Shown: positions 1-8,118 of the stretch, in pieces
Layout of the letters: every line of letters begins with the position of its first letter
Numbering within the stretch: the first letter of the stretch is position 1
Assembly (NCBI RefSeq): GCF_001469955.1
Contig: NZ_LOPU01000037.1
Coordinates: forward strand, 1 to 64,000
DNA from: Haloprofundus marisrubri
GTDB taxonomy: Archaea; Halobacteriota; Halobacteria; Halobacteriales; Haloferacaceae
Direction: 5' to 3'
DNA: 64,000 nt
Position numbers and translations under genes: made by a program
Notes under the pieces: generated by a model
Databases searched by the model: none
What the model was told of the DNA's origin: nothing
What the model saw: only the letters and a program-made list of their open reading frames with translations

Positions 1-61
1 TTTGAACCCACGGCCGTCGGATTAGAAGTCCGACGCTCTATCCAGACTGAGCTACGTGCCC
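1..61 (-). tRNA. tRNA-Arg (anticodon UCU), 3' end cut off by the window edge
   Basis: Read on the minus strand the tRNA starts GGGCACG at position 61. It has a D-arm with GCTC/GAGC pairing and an anticodon stem TCGGA/TCCGA closing the 7-base loop CTTCTAA, so the anticodon is UCU (plus-strand 24-26). The start of the T-arm (GTGGG TTCAAA) is visible before the edge. The 3' part of the T-arm and the acceptor strand lie outside the window. No intron is seen at the usual 37/38 site. Confidence 0.93.
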
Positions 62-137
62 TCTGGTACGACGATTCGTCCCGAGCAAAAAGCGGTTGTG
101 GTTCATCGCACCGACTGCACCGGGATGAGAGCGTGTC

Positions 138-515
138 TCACCCGTCGAAGCGGTACAGCGACGTCACGTACGGCAGTCGGTTGAACATCCAGTAGGCGAT
201 GGGAAGGCCAACGATAGTCACCGCGAGGAAGGCGGCGACGTTCGCCCAGAGCCAACTCAGCCACCAACCGACCAGAACGAAGTACACCGCTCGAACGAGA
301 AGCGAGCGCTGACCGCGGGCCGTCTCAGGTGCAGTGCGTGAACGCGGTTCTTTCAGGCTCAACACGGTGGGGACGAGGTTCGTGAGTTTGATTCCCACCG
401 GAATCAGGACCACTGTCACCGTCAGGAACCACGCGATATTGACGACCACCGGCGTCGCCCACCAGCCGATGAAGACGAACCACAACGCGCGGACTATCAG
501 AGAACGGTCGCTCAT
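138..515 (-). CDS. YccF-domain membrane protein (two YccF repeats)
   Basis: A 125-residue integral membrane protein built from two copies of the short YccF (DUF307) motif. Each copy starts with S-L-(I/L)-V-R-A and contains a GWW triplet followed by a long hydrophobic stretch, at about residues 4-50 and 72-120. The middle linker is charged. The start at 515 (MSDRSLIV) was chosen because the residues upstream are Arg-rich and unlike a membrane protein N-terminus. The biochemical role of YccF proteins is not established. It lies downstream of the tRNA and divergent from the UPF0200 kinase-like gene. Confidence 0.85.
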   Translation of the reverse strand: MSDRSLIVRALWFVFIGWWATPVVVNIAWFLTVTVVLIPVGIKLTNLVPTVLSLKEPRSRTAPETARGQRSLLVRAVYFVLVGWWLSWLWANVAAFLAVTIVGLPIAYWMFNRLPYVTSLYRFDG

Positions 516-616
516 ACCCGAGGGGAGGCGACGAGACGCCAAAAGCGTGCTGGCGGCCCGCCAGTGGTCGAAGAGAACAGCACACCTAAGTCCGCCCTGC
601 AAGTAACGAGAGACGA

Positions 617-1210
617 ATGAGAGTCATCGGTACCGTCGGCCTGCCCGGCAGTGGGAAGGGTGAGGCCGCGAACGTCGCCCGCGAGGAAGGCGTTCCGGTC
701 GTGACGATGGGCGACGTCATCCGCCGGGAGTGTCGAGACCGCGGGTTGGACCCTGCCGAACATCACGGCGAGATAGCGAAAGCGCTCCGCGAGGAGAACG
801 GTCCCGACGCCATCGCGGCACGGTCGCTCCCGCTCATCGAAGAGTACCGCCGGACGAACGAGACCGTGCTCGTCGATGGACTCCGCTCGCAGGTCGAAGT
901 CGAACGCTTCGAGGAGGCGTTCGGCGACGAGTTCTCGCTCGTGAGCATCGAAGCACCGTTCGAGTTGCGGCGTGAGCGCATCTCCGACCGCGGCCGCGAC
1001 CTCGGCGAAGACGACGGTGGCGAGGGACTGCGCGCCCGCGACGAACGCGAACTCGGCTTCGGAATGGGCGAGGCGATGGAACACGCCGACGTCCGCATCG
1101 AGAACACCGACACGCTGGAGACGTTCCGTAAACGGATTCGGGAGATACTCCGCGAGGAGACGGAGAACGAGTCCGAGCCAGCACCCGAGAAAGGAGAGCC
1201 ATCACGATGA
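617..1210 (+). CDS. UPF0200 family P-loop kinase-like protein
   Basis: A 197-residue nucleoside/nucleotide-kinase fold protein of the archaeal UPF0200 family. The Walker A loop GLPGSGKG is at residues 8-15, followed by a TMGDVIRRE segment like the NMP-binding part of adenylate or dephospho-CoA kinases and the family segment ISDRGR. The substrate of the family is not firmly known. The acidic C-terminal tail (EETENESEP) looks like a haloarchaeal extension. Its stop overlaps the start of the next gene by 4 bases (ATGA at 1207-1210), which suggests translational coupling. Confidence 0.9.
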   Translation: MRVIGTVGLPGSGKGEAANVAREEGVPVVTMGDVIRRECRDRGLDPAEHHGEIAKALREENGPDAIAARSLPLIEEYRRTNETVLVDGLRSQVEVERFEEAFGDEFSLVSIEAPFELRRERISDRGRDLGEDDGGEGLRARDERELGFGMGEAMEHADVRIENTDTLETFRKRIREILREETENESEPAPEKGEPSR

Positions 1211-1617
1211 TATACAGCATCGACGTTCGAATCGAAGCGCCCGTCAGAGCAACCGAGGTGACAGACCGCGTCGCCGACGCCGTCACCAACCTCTTTCCGA
1301 ACGCGGAACTCGAACACGAGTCGGGAGGCCAACTCGTCGCCGAGACGCACTCGCTCGACGCGTTCTCGGACCTACTACACGAACAGGAGATACTCGACAC
1401 CGCCCGCCGGGAGTTCACGAAACGGGAGGACGACTCTGGCTTCTCGTTCGCGCTGAAGAAGCAGGCGGCGCTGAAAGGCGTCGTCAACTTCGCCGTCGGC
1501 AACCCCGACGAACTCGGCGACATCGACGTCCACGTCACCGTCCGCGACCCGAGCGTCGACGAGTTCATCGACCACGTCGCCCCGCCGACGAGAGACGGCC
1601 GCCCCATCACCGACTGA
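1207..1617 (+). CDS. UPF0201 (DUF54) family RNA-binding-like protein
   Basis: A 136-residue soluble acidic protein that matches my recollection of the archaeal UPF0201/DUF54 family, often annotated as exosome-associated or RNA-binding domain protein. It starts MIYSIDVRIEAPV and carries the paired motifs VADAVTNLFPNA and DIDVHVTV. Overlap with the preceding UPF0200 gene (ATGA) and 1-base overlap with the following HPP gene (TGATG at 1615-1619) make these three a tight operon. The two upstream members are commonly found side by side in archaea. No catalytic residues are evident. Confidence 0.85.
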   Translation: MIYSIDVRIEAPVRATEVTDRVADAVTNLFPNAELEHESGGQLVAETHSLDAFSDLLHEQEILDTARREFTKREDDSGFSFALKKQAALKGVVNFAVGNPDELGDIDVHVTVRDPSVDEFIDHVAPPTRDGRPITD

Positions 1618-2213
1618 TGGGCTGGCGGCGGGACACGCCCGGCCCGGCGAGCATCCACGCGGCCGCGCTCATGACCGTTCTCGGCCTGACGGCGCTCGTC
1701 ACCGGTCGAGCGTTTCTCTTCCCGAGTCTCGGTCCCTCGGCGTACGTGCTTGCGACGGGTATCGGCGACGAGGACAGCGCACCCAAGCGAGTCGTCGGCG
1801 GCCACGTCATCGGCGTCGTCGCCGGGATGCTCACCTACCACCTCGTCGCCGACGGTCTCGTCGCCACACAACCGTTCGCGCCCTTTTCTGTGACCGGCGT
1901 CCGATTGGCGGTCAGCGCCACCGTGGCGGTGGGACTGACGACGGCGGCGATGTTGGCGACGAACCTCCGGCATCCACCCGCATGCGCGACGACGCTCATC
2001 GTCGGGTTGGGTCTCCTGACGAGCGTCCCGGAGGCGGTCATCATCGTCGTCGCTGTCGTCCTCTTGGTGGTCGTCCAGCAGGGACTCTTACAGATTCGCC
2101 GAGCCACCGGCCCGCTCACCGCGCCGGAAGACGAACGGACCCCGGAGTCGTCGGAACAGCAGGCCGACCGGAGCGTCGGTGAGGGGAGTCGCACCGGCGG
2201 CGACAACGACTGA
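1617..2213 (+). CDS. HPP family integral membrane protein
   Basis: A 198-residue membrane protein with about five hydrophobic segments and the family's central region FLFPSLGPSAYVLA plus a NLRHPPACATTL motif containing the His-Pro-Pro signature (near residues 121-125). The C-terminus is a soluble acidic tail of about 45 residues. HPP proteins have been linked to nitrite transport in plant plastids and cyanobacteria; the function in archaea is unproven. The start ATG at 1617 shares one base with the upstream stop. It converges on the next, minus-strand gene, leaving only 4 bases between stops. Confidence 0.88.
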   Translation: MGWRRDTPGPASIHAAALMTVLGLTALVTGRAFLFPSLGPSAYVLATGIGDEDSAPKRVVGGHVIGVVAGMLTYHLVADGLVATQPFAPFSVTGVRLAVSATVAVGLTTAAMLATNLRHPPACATTLIVGLGLLTSVPEAVIIVVAVVLLVVVQQGLLQIRRATGPLTAPEDERTPESSEQQADRSVGEGSRTGGDND

Positions 2214-2217
2214 CGCG

Positions 2218-3195
2218 TCAGGGAACGAGCAACACTGCGACGGCGAGACCGATGAAGACGACTTTCAGCGCCGTGTTGATGGCGACGACTTTCGAGCCGA
2301 AACTCGCCCCCCAGATGCCGTACTGAAAGGGGATAGAGCGTTTGAACGTCGAGACGGCGAAGGAGACGATACCGCCGACGAGCATCGTCGCCACCGCCTG
2401 CCGCGGCGTGAACACCGTCCCGATTTGCGGGGCGATAGTCACCGCACCCGTCGTCGTGTCGAACGCGAAGACGGCGATGACGGGGACTGCCGCACCGGGG
2501 AGACCGACGAGCGTCGCCAGCGGGTCCGCCACGCTCGTCAGTGCCTGCAACGTGTTCGTCTCGACGAGCAGCGTGACCAGTGCGTAGACGACGGCGAGGC
2601 GGGGGACGATTCTGCGGAGTTTCTTCCACGTGCTCGTCGCGGCCCCGCGAAGTTTCTCTCCCGTTGGCTGCGTGTCTCTGTCCGGTGCGTCGATATCGTC
2701 GGGGACGGCGGTCGGGTTCACGTTTCGCTCCGAGAGCAACAGCGCGCCGCCCAGAATCCCAGCGAGGGTGATTCCGAGCGCGATAGCCGCCCGCGCGCCG
2801 ACGTACATGAGGCCGACGCGAAGCCCTAAAATGGGAATCAGCACCGGCGCGTAGAAGGTGAAGATGTGCTGGACGAAGCCGAAGAACGTGTTGATGGTGA
2901 CGGCGACCAGCGTCGCGCGGTCGTCCAACATCCCCGAGTCGCGGAACTCCGCGAGCATGCCATATCCTGCTGTCGTCGACGCCGTCGTCGTCAGAATCGC
3001 CGTGCCGACCTCTCGCGGGAGATTGGCGGGCTTGGTCAGCGGGTACGCGAGCACGGTGATGTAGCGCACCGCGCCGAAGGCCACAGCGAGGTTGGCGAGG
3101 AACACCCCGACGCCGATGGCGATGGCGATGGTGGCGACGCGGGAAGCGACCTCCGTGACGAACGGCCAGTCTACGACCTGTACGACCGACTGCAC
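2218..3195 (-). CDS. Nucleoside-recognition (Gate) domain membrane transporter
   Basis: A 325-residue polytopic membrane protein of the archaeal nucleoside recognition/Gate domain family (MJ0871-like; related to SpmA and the core of concentrative nucleoside carriers). Typical features are two similar hydrophobic halves, a Gly/Thr-rich stretch AILTTTASTTAGYGML around residues 68-85, and a second copy FAFDTTTGAVTIAPQIG around 240-260. A charged loop separates the halves (about 160-190). Substrate is not known. It stands alone and converges with the HPP gene. Confidence 0.8.
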   Translation of the reverse strand: MQSVVQVVDWPFVTEVASRVATIAIAIGVGVFLANLAVAFGAVRYITVLAYPLTKPANLPREVGTAILTTTASTTAGYGMLAEFRDSGMLDDRATLVAVTINTFFGFVQHIFTFYAPVLIPILGLRVGLMYVGARAAIALGITLAGILGGALLLSERNVNPTAVPDDIDAPDRDTQPTGEKLRGAATSTWKKLRRIVPRLAVVYALVTLLVETNTLQALTSVADPLATLVGLPGAAVPVIAVFAFDTTTGAVTIAPQIGTVFTPRQAVATMLVGGIVSFAVSTFKRSIPFQYGIWGASFGSKVVAINTALKVVFIGLAVAVLLVP

Positions 3196-3279
3196 GCTCG
3201 GAAGTCGGTCCCGGGCGGAGAAATGTGCGTCGGTCGGCAGCGAAGGGAATCAGTAGAAGACGAGCAAGCGTCTCGTGTG

Positions 3280-3501
3280 TCAGTGTTCGCTCGCCGCGGT
3301 CGAATCGGAGAGCCGTTCATAAAAGAGGTAGCCGACGACAGCAAGACCGATAGAGGACCCGAGCATCGACATCCAGAAATCGAACGCGGAAAAGCCGAGG
3401 CCGAACACGAGAGCAGTGCCGAGAATCGCTTGCGCACCCACCGAGGCAAAAAACCACAGGAGGGCGTTCTCGGAGGCTGTTTGCGGAACGAGAGTTCGCA
3501 C
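3280..3501 (-). CDS. Small two-helix membrane protein (73 aa), unknown
   Basis: A short ORF with GTG start at 3501 encoding about 73 residues. It has two clear hydrophobic segments, one beginning at NALLWFFASVGAQAIL and a second in MLGSSIGLAVVGYLFYERL, and a short charged tail ending ASEH. I do not recognise the family. A GTG start was preferred because the frame further upstream overlaps the oxidase gene antisense-like and is Arg-rich. It lies 44 bases downstream of the alpha-hydroxyacid oxidase gene on the same strand and may be cotranscribed. Confidence 0.6.
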   Translation of the reverse strand: MRTLVPQTASENALLWFFASVGAQAILGTALVFGLGFSAFDFWMSMLGSSIGLAVVGYLFYERLSDSTAASEH

Positions 3502-3545
3502 ACCGACGTGTCGAACAGGTGTACTGATACGAGTTCCGGTCGCCG

Positions 3546-4787
3546 CTACGACCGCGTCAGCAACGACCGTTCGACGTTGCCTATCGCCGAGTAGCCGCAA
3601 AGACCGAGCGTCAAATCGAGGTCGGCGAGCACGTTCGCACAGACGGCTTCGACCCCCTGCTGTCCGTCGAGCGCCAAGCCGTAGGCGTACGGGCGACCGA
3701 TCAGTACCGCCTCCGCGCCGAGTGCCAGTGCGACGAGCGCATCGGAGCCAGTTCGAATCCCGCTGTCGAACAGTATCGTCGCTTTGTCGCCAACGGCGTC
3801 GATGATGCCGGGAAGCGCATCGAGTGCCGGAATCGCGGCGTCGATCTGTCTTCCGCCGTGGTTCGAGACGACGAGACCGTCCGCGCCGTGGGCGACCGCC
3901 TGGCGGGCGTCCTCGGGATGCAGGATTCCTTTGACCAAGAGGGGGAGGTCGGTCTGCTCGCGTAGCCAGTCGAGGTCGTCCCACGACAGCGTCGCGTCGC
4001 CGAACACGTCGATGAACTCCCGAATCGCCAGCAACGGTCGGTCTTCGGGTGTATCGTCGAGACGGGCGCGAAACGCCGGGTCCGAGAAGTAGTTGGCGAC
4101 GCCCTCGCCGTCGAGGAAGGGGAGGTAGGCGCGTTCGATGTCGCGTTCGCGCCACCCGAGCATCGGCGTGTCGACGGTGACGACGATAGCTTCGTAGCCC
4201 GTTTCTTCGGCGCGTTCGAGGAAACTTGCCGAGATATCGCGGTCGGCGCTCGGGTACAGTTGAAACCACTTCGGTGCGTGACTCTCGGCATCTTCGTTTC
4301 CATCCTCGTCGTCCGCGCCGCTGGTGGAACTACTCGCTTCGTCGGCCGCGTCGGCGACGTCCTCCAGTGTCTCCGAGGAGGCGGAACTGAGGACGAACGG
4401 GAAATCCAGCGACGCGGCGGCGCGGGCGGTTGCGAGTTCGCCCTCGTCGTGGATGATGGACTGGACGCCGAGCGGTGCCAAGAAGAGCGGATAGGCGTAC
4501 TCACGACCGAACAGTTCGACGGTCAGGTCTCGGTCGGCCGCGCCGCGGAGCATCCGCGGGACGATACGCCACTTGTCGAACGCCCGCCGGTTCGAGGAGA
4601 CAGTCCGTTCCTCGCCCGCGCCACCGGCGACGTAGTCGTACGCCTCCGGCGAGAGGGCGTCGAGCGCCTCGGCTTCGAGTTTCTCGTAGGAGACGGGCAC
4701 GTCGGGGGTCACGTCCGCCATTCCCTGCATGTACACCTCGACCTGCCGTCGATTGCCGGGCGCGTCGGGCATGCCGTCGTCTGTCAT
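3546..4787 (-). CDS. FMN-dependent alpha-hydroxy-acid oxidase/dehydrogenase
   Basis: A 413-residue flavoprotein of the lactate 2-monooxygenase/glycolate oxidase/L-lactate dehydrogenase group. It has the (beta/alpha)8 signatures: APLGVQS (104-110), VVTVDTPMLGWRERD (202-216), flavin-interacting Lys286 in LLVKG, catalytic His310 in the signature SNHGGRQID, and phosphate-binding DSGIRTG (341-347) and IGRPYAYG (363-370). It oxidises a 2-hydroxyacid such as lactate or glycolate to the 2-oxoacid; the exact substrate cannot be read from sequence. An acidic Ser-rich insertion at 150-170 sits in the region before the WFQLYP strand. It is the first gene of a possible two-gene unit with the small membrane protein downstream. 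Confidence 0.92.
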   Translation of the reverse strand: MTDDGMPDAPGNRRQVEVYMQGMADVTPDVPVSYEKLEAEALDALSPEAYDYVAGGAGEERTVSSNRRAFDKWRIVPRMLRGAADRDLTVELFGREYAYPLFLAPLGVQSIIHDEGELATARAAASLDFPFVLSSASSETLEDVADAADEASSSTSGADDEDGNEDAESHAPKWFQLYPSADRDISASFLERAEETGYEAIVVTVDTPMLGWRERDIERAYLPFLDGEGVANYFSDPAFRARLDDTPEDRPLLAIREFIDVFGDATLSWDDLDWLREQTDLPLLVKGILHPEDARQAVAHGADGLVVSNHGGRQIDAAIPALDALPGIIDAVGDKATILFDSGIRTGSDALVALALGAEAVLIGRPYAYGLALDGQQGVEAVCANVLADLDLTLGLCGYSAIGNVERSLLTRS

Positions 4788-4840
4788 GGTCGTGGGTCAG
4801 AGTGGAGTGGGATAAAACGTCCGCCGAGTTACACGATAAC

Positions 4841-4996
4841 TCAGGAGCGGTACAGGTAGAGCGCGACCACGAAAACCAGAAGCAACGGAACGGCGGGCGC
4901 GGCAACCTCCAGTGGAAACAAGAGCAGGACGACCGAGGTCAGCACGACGAACTCGACGACCACGAGAACGCTGACAACCTCGGCTGGGTCGGCCAT
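4841..4996 (-). CDS. Small two-helix hydrophobic protein (51 aa), unknown
   Basis: A 51-residue protein (start MADPAEVV at 4996) that is almost entirely two transmembrane helices, VSVLVVVEFVVLTSVVLLL and a Pro/Val-rich second helix ending ALYLYRS. An in-frame ATG at 5044 would add 16 polar residues but would place the start within 1 base of the neighbouring MgtE-like gene; the shorter form fits a typical small membrane protein. It lies 48 bases downstream of the MgtE-like pair on the same strand, so it could be an accessory subunit, but this is only context. Confidence 0.6.
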   Translation of the reverse strand: MADPAEVVSVLVVVEFVVLTSVVLLLFPLEVAAPAVPLLLVFVVALYLYRS

Positions 4997-5044
4997 ATTC
5001 GAGTGGTTTTCACGTCGGTTTGTTAACGTTTCGGAGGATATCAC

Positions 5045-5605
5045 CTACACCAGCGCGAGAACGACGCCGAACAGCACGAGCACCCCCAGTACGTCGCAGG
5101 TGTTCGTCACCACCGGGATGACCACGTCGTCGGGGTCGAGTTCGAGGCGGTAGGCCGCATACGTCGCAATCAGCGTTATCACGATAGCGAGCACCGCAAG
5201 CACCGCCCCGCTGGTGGTGGCGACGAGCACGACGGTCACGAAATCCAGCGCTGTGCCGGCGACGAGCGTCTGAATCGTCCACGCCCCCGCACCGACGAGC
5301 GGAAACAGCGTCAACGAGAGCGCGATAGTGGCGACGGCGTTGCCGAGAAGCAGGTCGTCGTCCGGCGAGAAGTCGAGCAGACCGAGGTGAAACGCCGTCG
5401 AGAGACGTGCGGCGAGGATACTGCCCAAGTTGCCTGCCATCCCGATGGTGACCGGCACGAGTACGAGCAACGAGGGATACTGCAGCAGCGTCGACTCGAA
5501 CGTGTCCAACACGAGGCCGCTGGCGAGTTCGACGGTCGTCAGCACGAGGAGAACGGGAAGCATCGTCCGCGTGATTCGGCGGACCGACCACTGTGTGTCG
5601 GGCAC
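5045..5605 (-). CDS. MgtE/SLC41-type divalent cation transporter, second half
   Basis: A 186-residue membrane protein that corresponds to one MgtE transmembrane domain of five helices. The family motif is seen as GNLGSILAARLSTAFHLG around residues 57-75 and the ion-site motif as PVVTNTCDVLGV near 164-175, with the expected Asp. It lacks the N-terminal helical and CBS domains of bacterial MgtE. It starts with GTG directly after the stop of the paralogous half upstream (TGA then GTG at 5608-5603), so the two are translationally coupled. Together they resemble a split SLC41-like transporter. Likely substrate is Mg2+ or another divalent cation. Confidence 0.86.
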   Translation of the reverse strand: MPDTQWSVRRITRTMLPVLLVLTTVELASGLVLDTFESTLLQYPSLLVLVPVTIGMAGNLGSILAARLSTAFHLGLLDFSPDDDLLLGNAVATIALSLTLFPLVGAGAWTIQTLVAGTALDFVTVVLVATTSGAVLAVLAIVITLIATYAAYRLELDPDDVVIPVVTNTCDVLGVLVLFGVVLALV

Positions 5606-6184
5606 TCAGCCACCTCCCAGTGCGAGGATGACGCGGGCGGCGAACAGCATCGTGGCGATGCCGACCACGTCGCCGGTGGTGGTGACGACGGGGCCGGCGA
5701 GCGTATCCGGATTCATCCCCTGTCGATAGCCGTAGAAGACGACGCTCAGCACCGCAATCGTCAGCAACAGTCCCGAGATGACCCCCGCAATGGCTGCGAT
5801 GCCGACAAGCGACCAGAGCGTCGCCACGGGCCGCCCGAGTGTCAGCAAGACGGCGTAAGCGAGCACGGCCGCGAAGACGCTGACGAGAACCCCGTTCGCA
5901 AGCGCCGCGACGATAGCGTTGCGGATGCGCCGGTCCGAGAACGTGAAGTACGGTTCGATGAGACCCTGGTGGAGACCGGTGGCGAGGCGAGCGCCGAGCG
6001 ACCCGTAGACGTTTCCACGCGTCGCCAGAAGCGCCGGAACGAGCACGATGAGGCCCGCGACCTGTTCGAGTTCCGCCTCCATCCCGCCGAGAACGACGCC
6101 CGCGAACAGACCGCCGACGGCGCTCAACAGCAACACCGGCAGCGCCTCCCGGTACGCTTCGACGGCAACGTCACGGACGGACAT
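5606..6184 (-). CDS. MgtE/SLC41-type divalent cation transporter, first half
   Basis: A 192-residue membrane protein homologous to the gene that follows it. The shared motif appears as RGNVYGSLGARLATGLHQG around residues 57-75 and the ion-binding motif as PVVTTTGDVVGI near 166-177. Five hydrophobic helices cover most of the chain. No CBS or N domain is present, so regulation by the cytosolic Mg2+ sensor of bacterial MgtE is not possible in this form. Zero-base junction with the second half suggests equal synthesis and a heterodimeric pore. Confidence 0.87.
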   Translation of the reverse strand: MSVRDVAVEAYREALPVLLLSAVGGLFAGVVLGGMEAELEQVAGLIVLVPALLATRGNVYGSLGARLATGLHQGLIEPYFTFSDRRIRNAIVAALANGVLVSVFAAVLAYAVLLTLGRPVATLWSLVGIAAIAGVISGLLLTIAVLSVVFYGYRQGMNPDTLAGPVVTTTGDVVGIATMLFAARVILALGGG

Positions 6185-6289
6185 ACCGAGAGAGACGCGT
6201 GGCGGCGGTAAAAATCGGGCGGCGAGAGTGTACGGAACGGCTGTGTGTCACGATAGCACACCCGAGAGAGTGATGCTACAGTGGCCGAC

Positions 6290-7519
6290 TCACGACGGGC
6301 GGCCGCCGCTGGCGTCGCTATCAGCGTCGTCGCCGATGACCACGAGAACGCCGGTCAGTGCCGCCGCCGCGGCCATCGAGGCGGCGAGAACCGAGAAGGC
6401 GACACGGAAATCTGCGACATCGGAGAGAATACCGACGGCCGCCGGCGCGAGCGCTCCCGCACCCATCAACAGCGTTCGCACTGCGCCCAACCCGCCGCCG
6501 GCGACGGTGTCGGGGATGACGGAGACGAGATACGCACCTCGAACGGGGCGGAAGCCGTGCGACCCGAGGCCGAACGCGGCGACGACGGCACCGAGTACGA
6601 GAACGTTCGCCTCCCCGACGACGACGAGGGCGACGAGCGCAACGGCGGCGAGACCGAGCGTGAAGCCGATGATGGAGAGTCGTCCGACCCGGTCGCTGGC
6701 CTCGCCGGTGAGCAGTTGGACGAGGCTCACGACGAACAGGGCGCTGTAGATACCGCTGGCGGCGACCGTCGACAGACCGCCGCTCTCTTCGAGATACAGC
6801 GGGAGAAACGCCACGGCTCCGTTGTACGCGAAGGAGAAACAGATGGTGACGAGTACGAACACCGCAAAGCGGGGGCGACGAAACAGCGCGGCGTACTCGC
6901 GGACGCCGGCGCTGCCGTCGGCGGCGACGTTTCGGCTGTCGGGGACTCGCTTCGGGACGCGGAAGGCGAACGCCGCCGCGAGCGCGATACCGACGCCACC
7001 GCCGAGGAGGAACACCGCGTGCCAGTCGGTGTACGGACCGGTGCTCAACGCGACGACGGCCGCGGGTGCGGCGACACCGCCGAACGCGCCGAGCGTGTCG
7101 AGTGCGCCGAGCGCCCGCCCGGTCTGTGCGGGGTACACCTGTGAGAGCAATCGGACGGCGACGGTTTTGTGGACGCCAGTCCCGATACCGACGAGCAGCA
7201 TCGCGGCGACGACGAGCGCGAAGGGTACAGACGGAACGAGCGCAAGCGCTCCAGCGGCGGCGACGACGGCCCCGACAGTGATGACGGTCACCGCGCCGAC
7301 GCGGTCGGCGAGCGCGCCCGAGGGGAACTGCATCAGCGCGTAGACGAGCATCAACGCGGTGAACGCGCTGCCGACGACAGCGTTCGAGACGCCGTACTCC
7401 GCTTGGAGCGTGCCGAAAAGCGGCGGGAACGCGTACCGCAGAAACTTCGCCAGAAACCACAGTAGCGCCGTCAGTACGAGCGCGTCGAACCGGGCCAGCG
7501 AACGCAGACGGCCAACCAT
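6290..7519 (-). CDS. Major facilitator superfamily transporter
   Basis: A 409-residue, 12-helix carrier. The first half carries the loop 2-3 signature in the form SGALADRVGAVT (about residues 67-78), and the repeat in the second half reads GEASDRVGRLS. The central loop (about residues 185-210) is charged and links the two six-helix halves. The nearest functional label is a general MFS sugar/nitrate/drug-type permease; the substrate cannot be inferred. It is a single-gene unit with about 105 bases before the MgtE pair and a divergent gap of 154 bases to the next gene. Confidence 0.9.
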   Translation of the reverse strand: MVGRLRSLARFDALVLTALLWFLAKFLRYAFPPLFGTLQAEYGVSNAVVGSAFTALMLVYALMQFPSGALADRVGAVTVITVGAVVAAAGALALVPSVPFALVVAAMLLVGIGTGVHKTVAVRLLSQVYPAQTGRALGALDTLGAFGGVAAPAAVVALSTGPYTDWHAVFLLGGGVGIALAAAFAFRVPKRVPDSRNVAADGSAGVREYAALFRRPRFAVFVLVTICFSFAYNGAVAFLPLYLEESGGLSTVAASGIYSALFVVSLVQLLTGEASDRVGRLSIIGFTLGLAAVALVALVVVGEANVLVLGAVVAAFGLGSHGFRPVRGAYLVSVIPDTVAGGGLGAVRTLLMGAGALAPAAVGILSDVADFRVAFSVLAASMAAAAALTGVLVVIGDDADSDASGGRPS

Positions 7520-7673
7520 TCACGCTGGTGTTGTCGGCGACTGTCAAAAGGAAACGGGAACCGGCGGTTCGGGAACTGGACGGCGGTTCGGGAGTCGGAC
7601 GATATGTGGGAAACCGGTGAGCGCGAGGCGAACGGGAGAAATGATTATGTAGCTATCATATCTTCACACGAAT

Positions 7674-8066
7674 ATGGACAGAACTTCGGTCGCACTCGGC
7701 GGTGTCGTCAGCGCCGTCGCCTCCGTCGTCGCCGTCGTGTTGTACGGCCCGGAAACCGCCGCGCCGTGGGGTATCCTCGCCGGAGCGGTCGTCGCCCTCC
7801 GCGCCCGCGACGCGACCGATGGACTGTTCGATGGGGCGCTCGCCGGTCTCGTCGGAGCCGTCGGTGGTGTGCTGGCCGTCGTCGGCTTCTACGCGCTGGA
7901 CGTGTACTTCCACGTCGGCGACGCCGAAATCGCCGGGAGCGTCGGCGCGTACTTCTCGGTGCCGAGTGTGGTGATGTTGGTGCCGTCGTTCGCACTCGGC
8001 GGGATGCTCGCCGGTGCACTCGGCGTGCTCCTCAGAGACAGCGTCACCGCGCGAGTCGGTGCGTAG
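7674..8066 (+). CDS. DUF5518-like small membrane protein
   Basis: A 130-residue protein with four hydrophobic, Gly/Ala-rich segments and short polar turns, resembling the haloarchaeal DUF5518 group in length and in its repeated G-x-L-A-G-x-V-x-A/G pattern (for example GALAGLVGAVGGVLAVVGF). The start MDRTSVAL is 15-40 bases downstream of AT-rich promoter-like sequence (7643-7662). Function unknown. It converges on srp54 with 52 bases between the stops. Confidence 0.6.
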   Translation: MDRTSVALGGVVSAVASVVAVVLYGPETAAPWGILAGAVVALRARDATDGLFDGALAGLVGAVGGVLAVVGFYALDVYFHVGDAEIAGSVGAYFSVPSVVMLVPSFALGGMLAGALGVLLRDSVTARVGA

Positions 8067-8118
8067 AGAAACTCGAAACCGGACTCGCGTTCGAGCCGAA
8101 CCCAGACTGGAAGACGGC

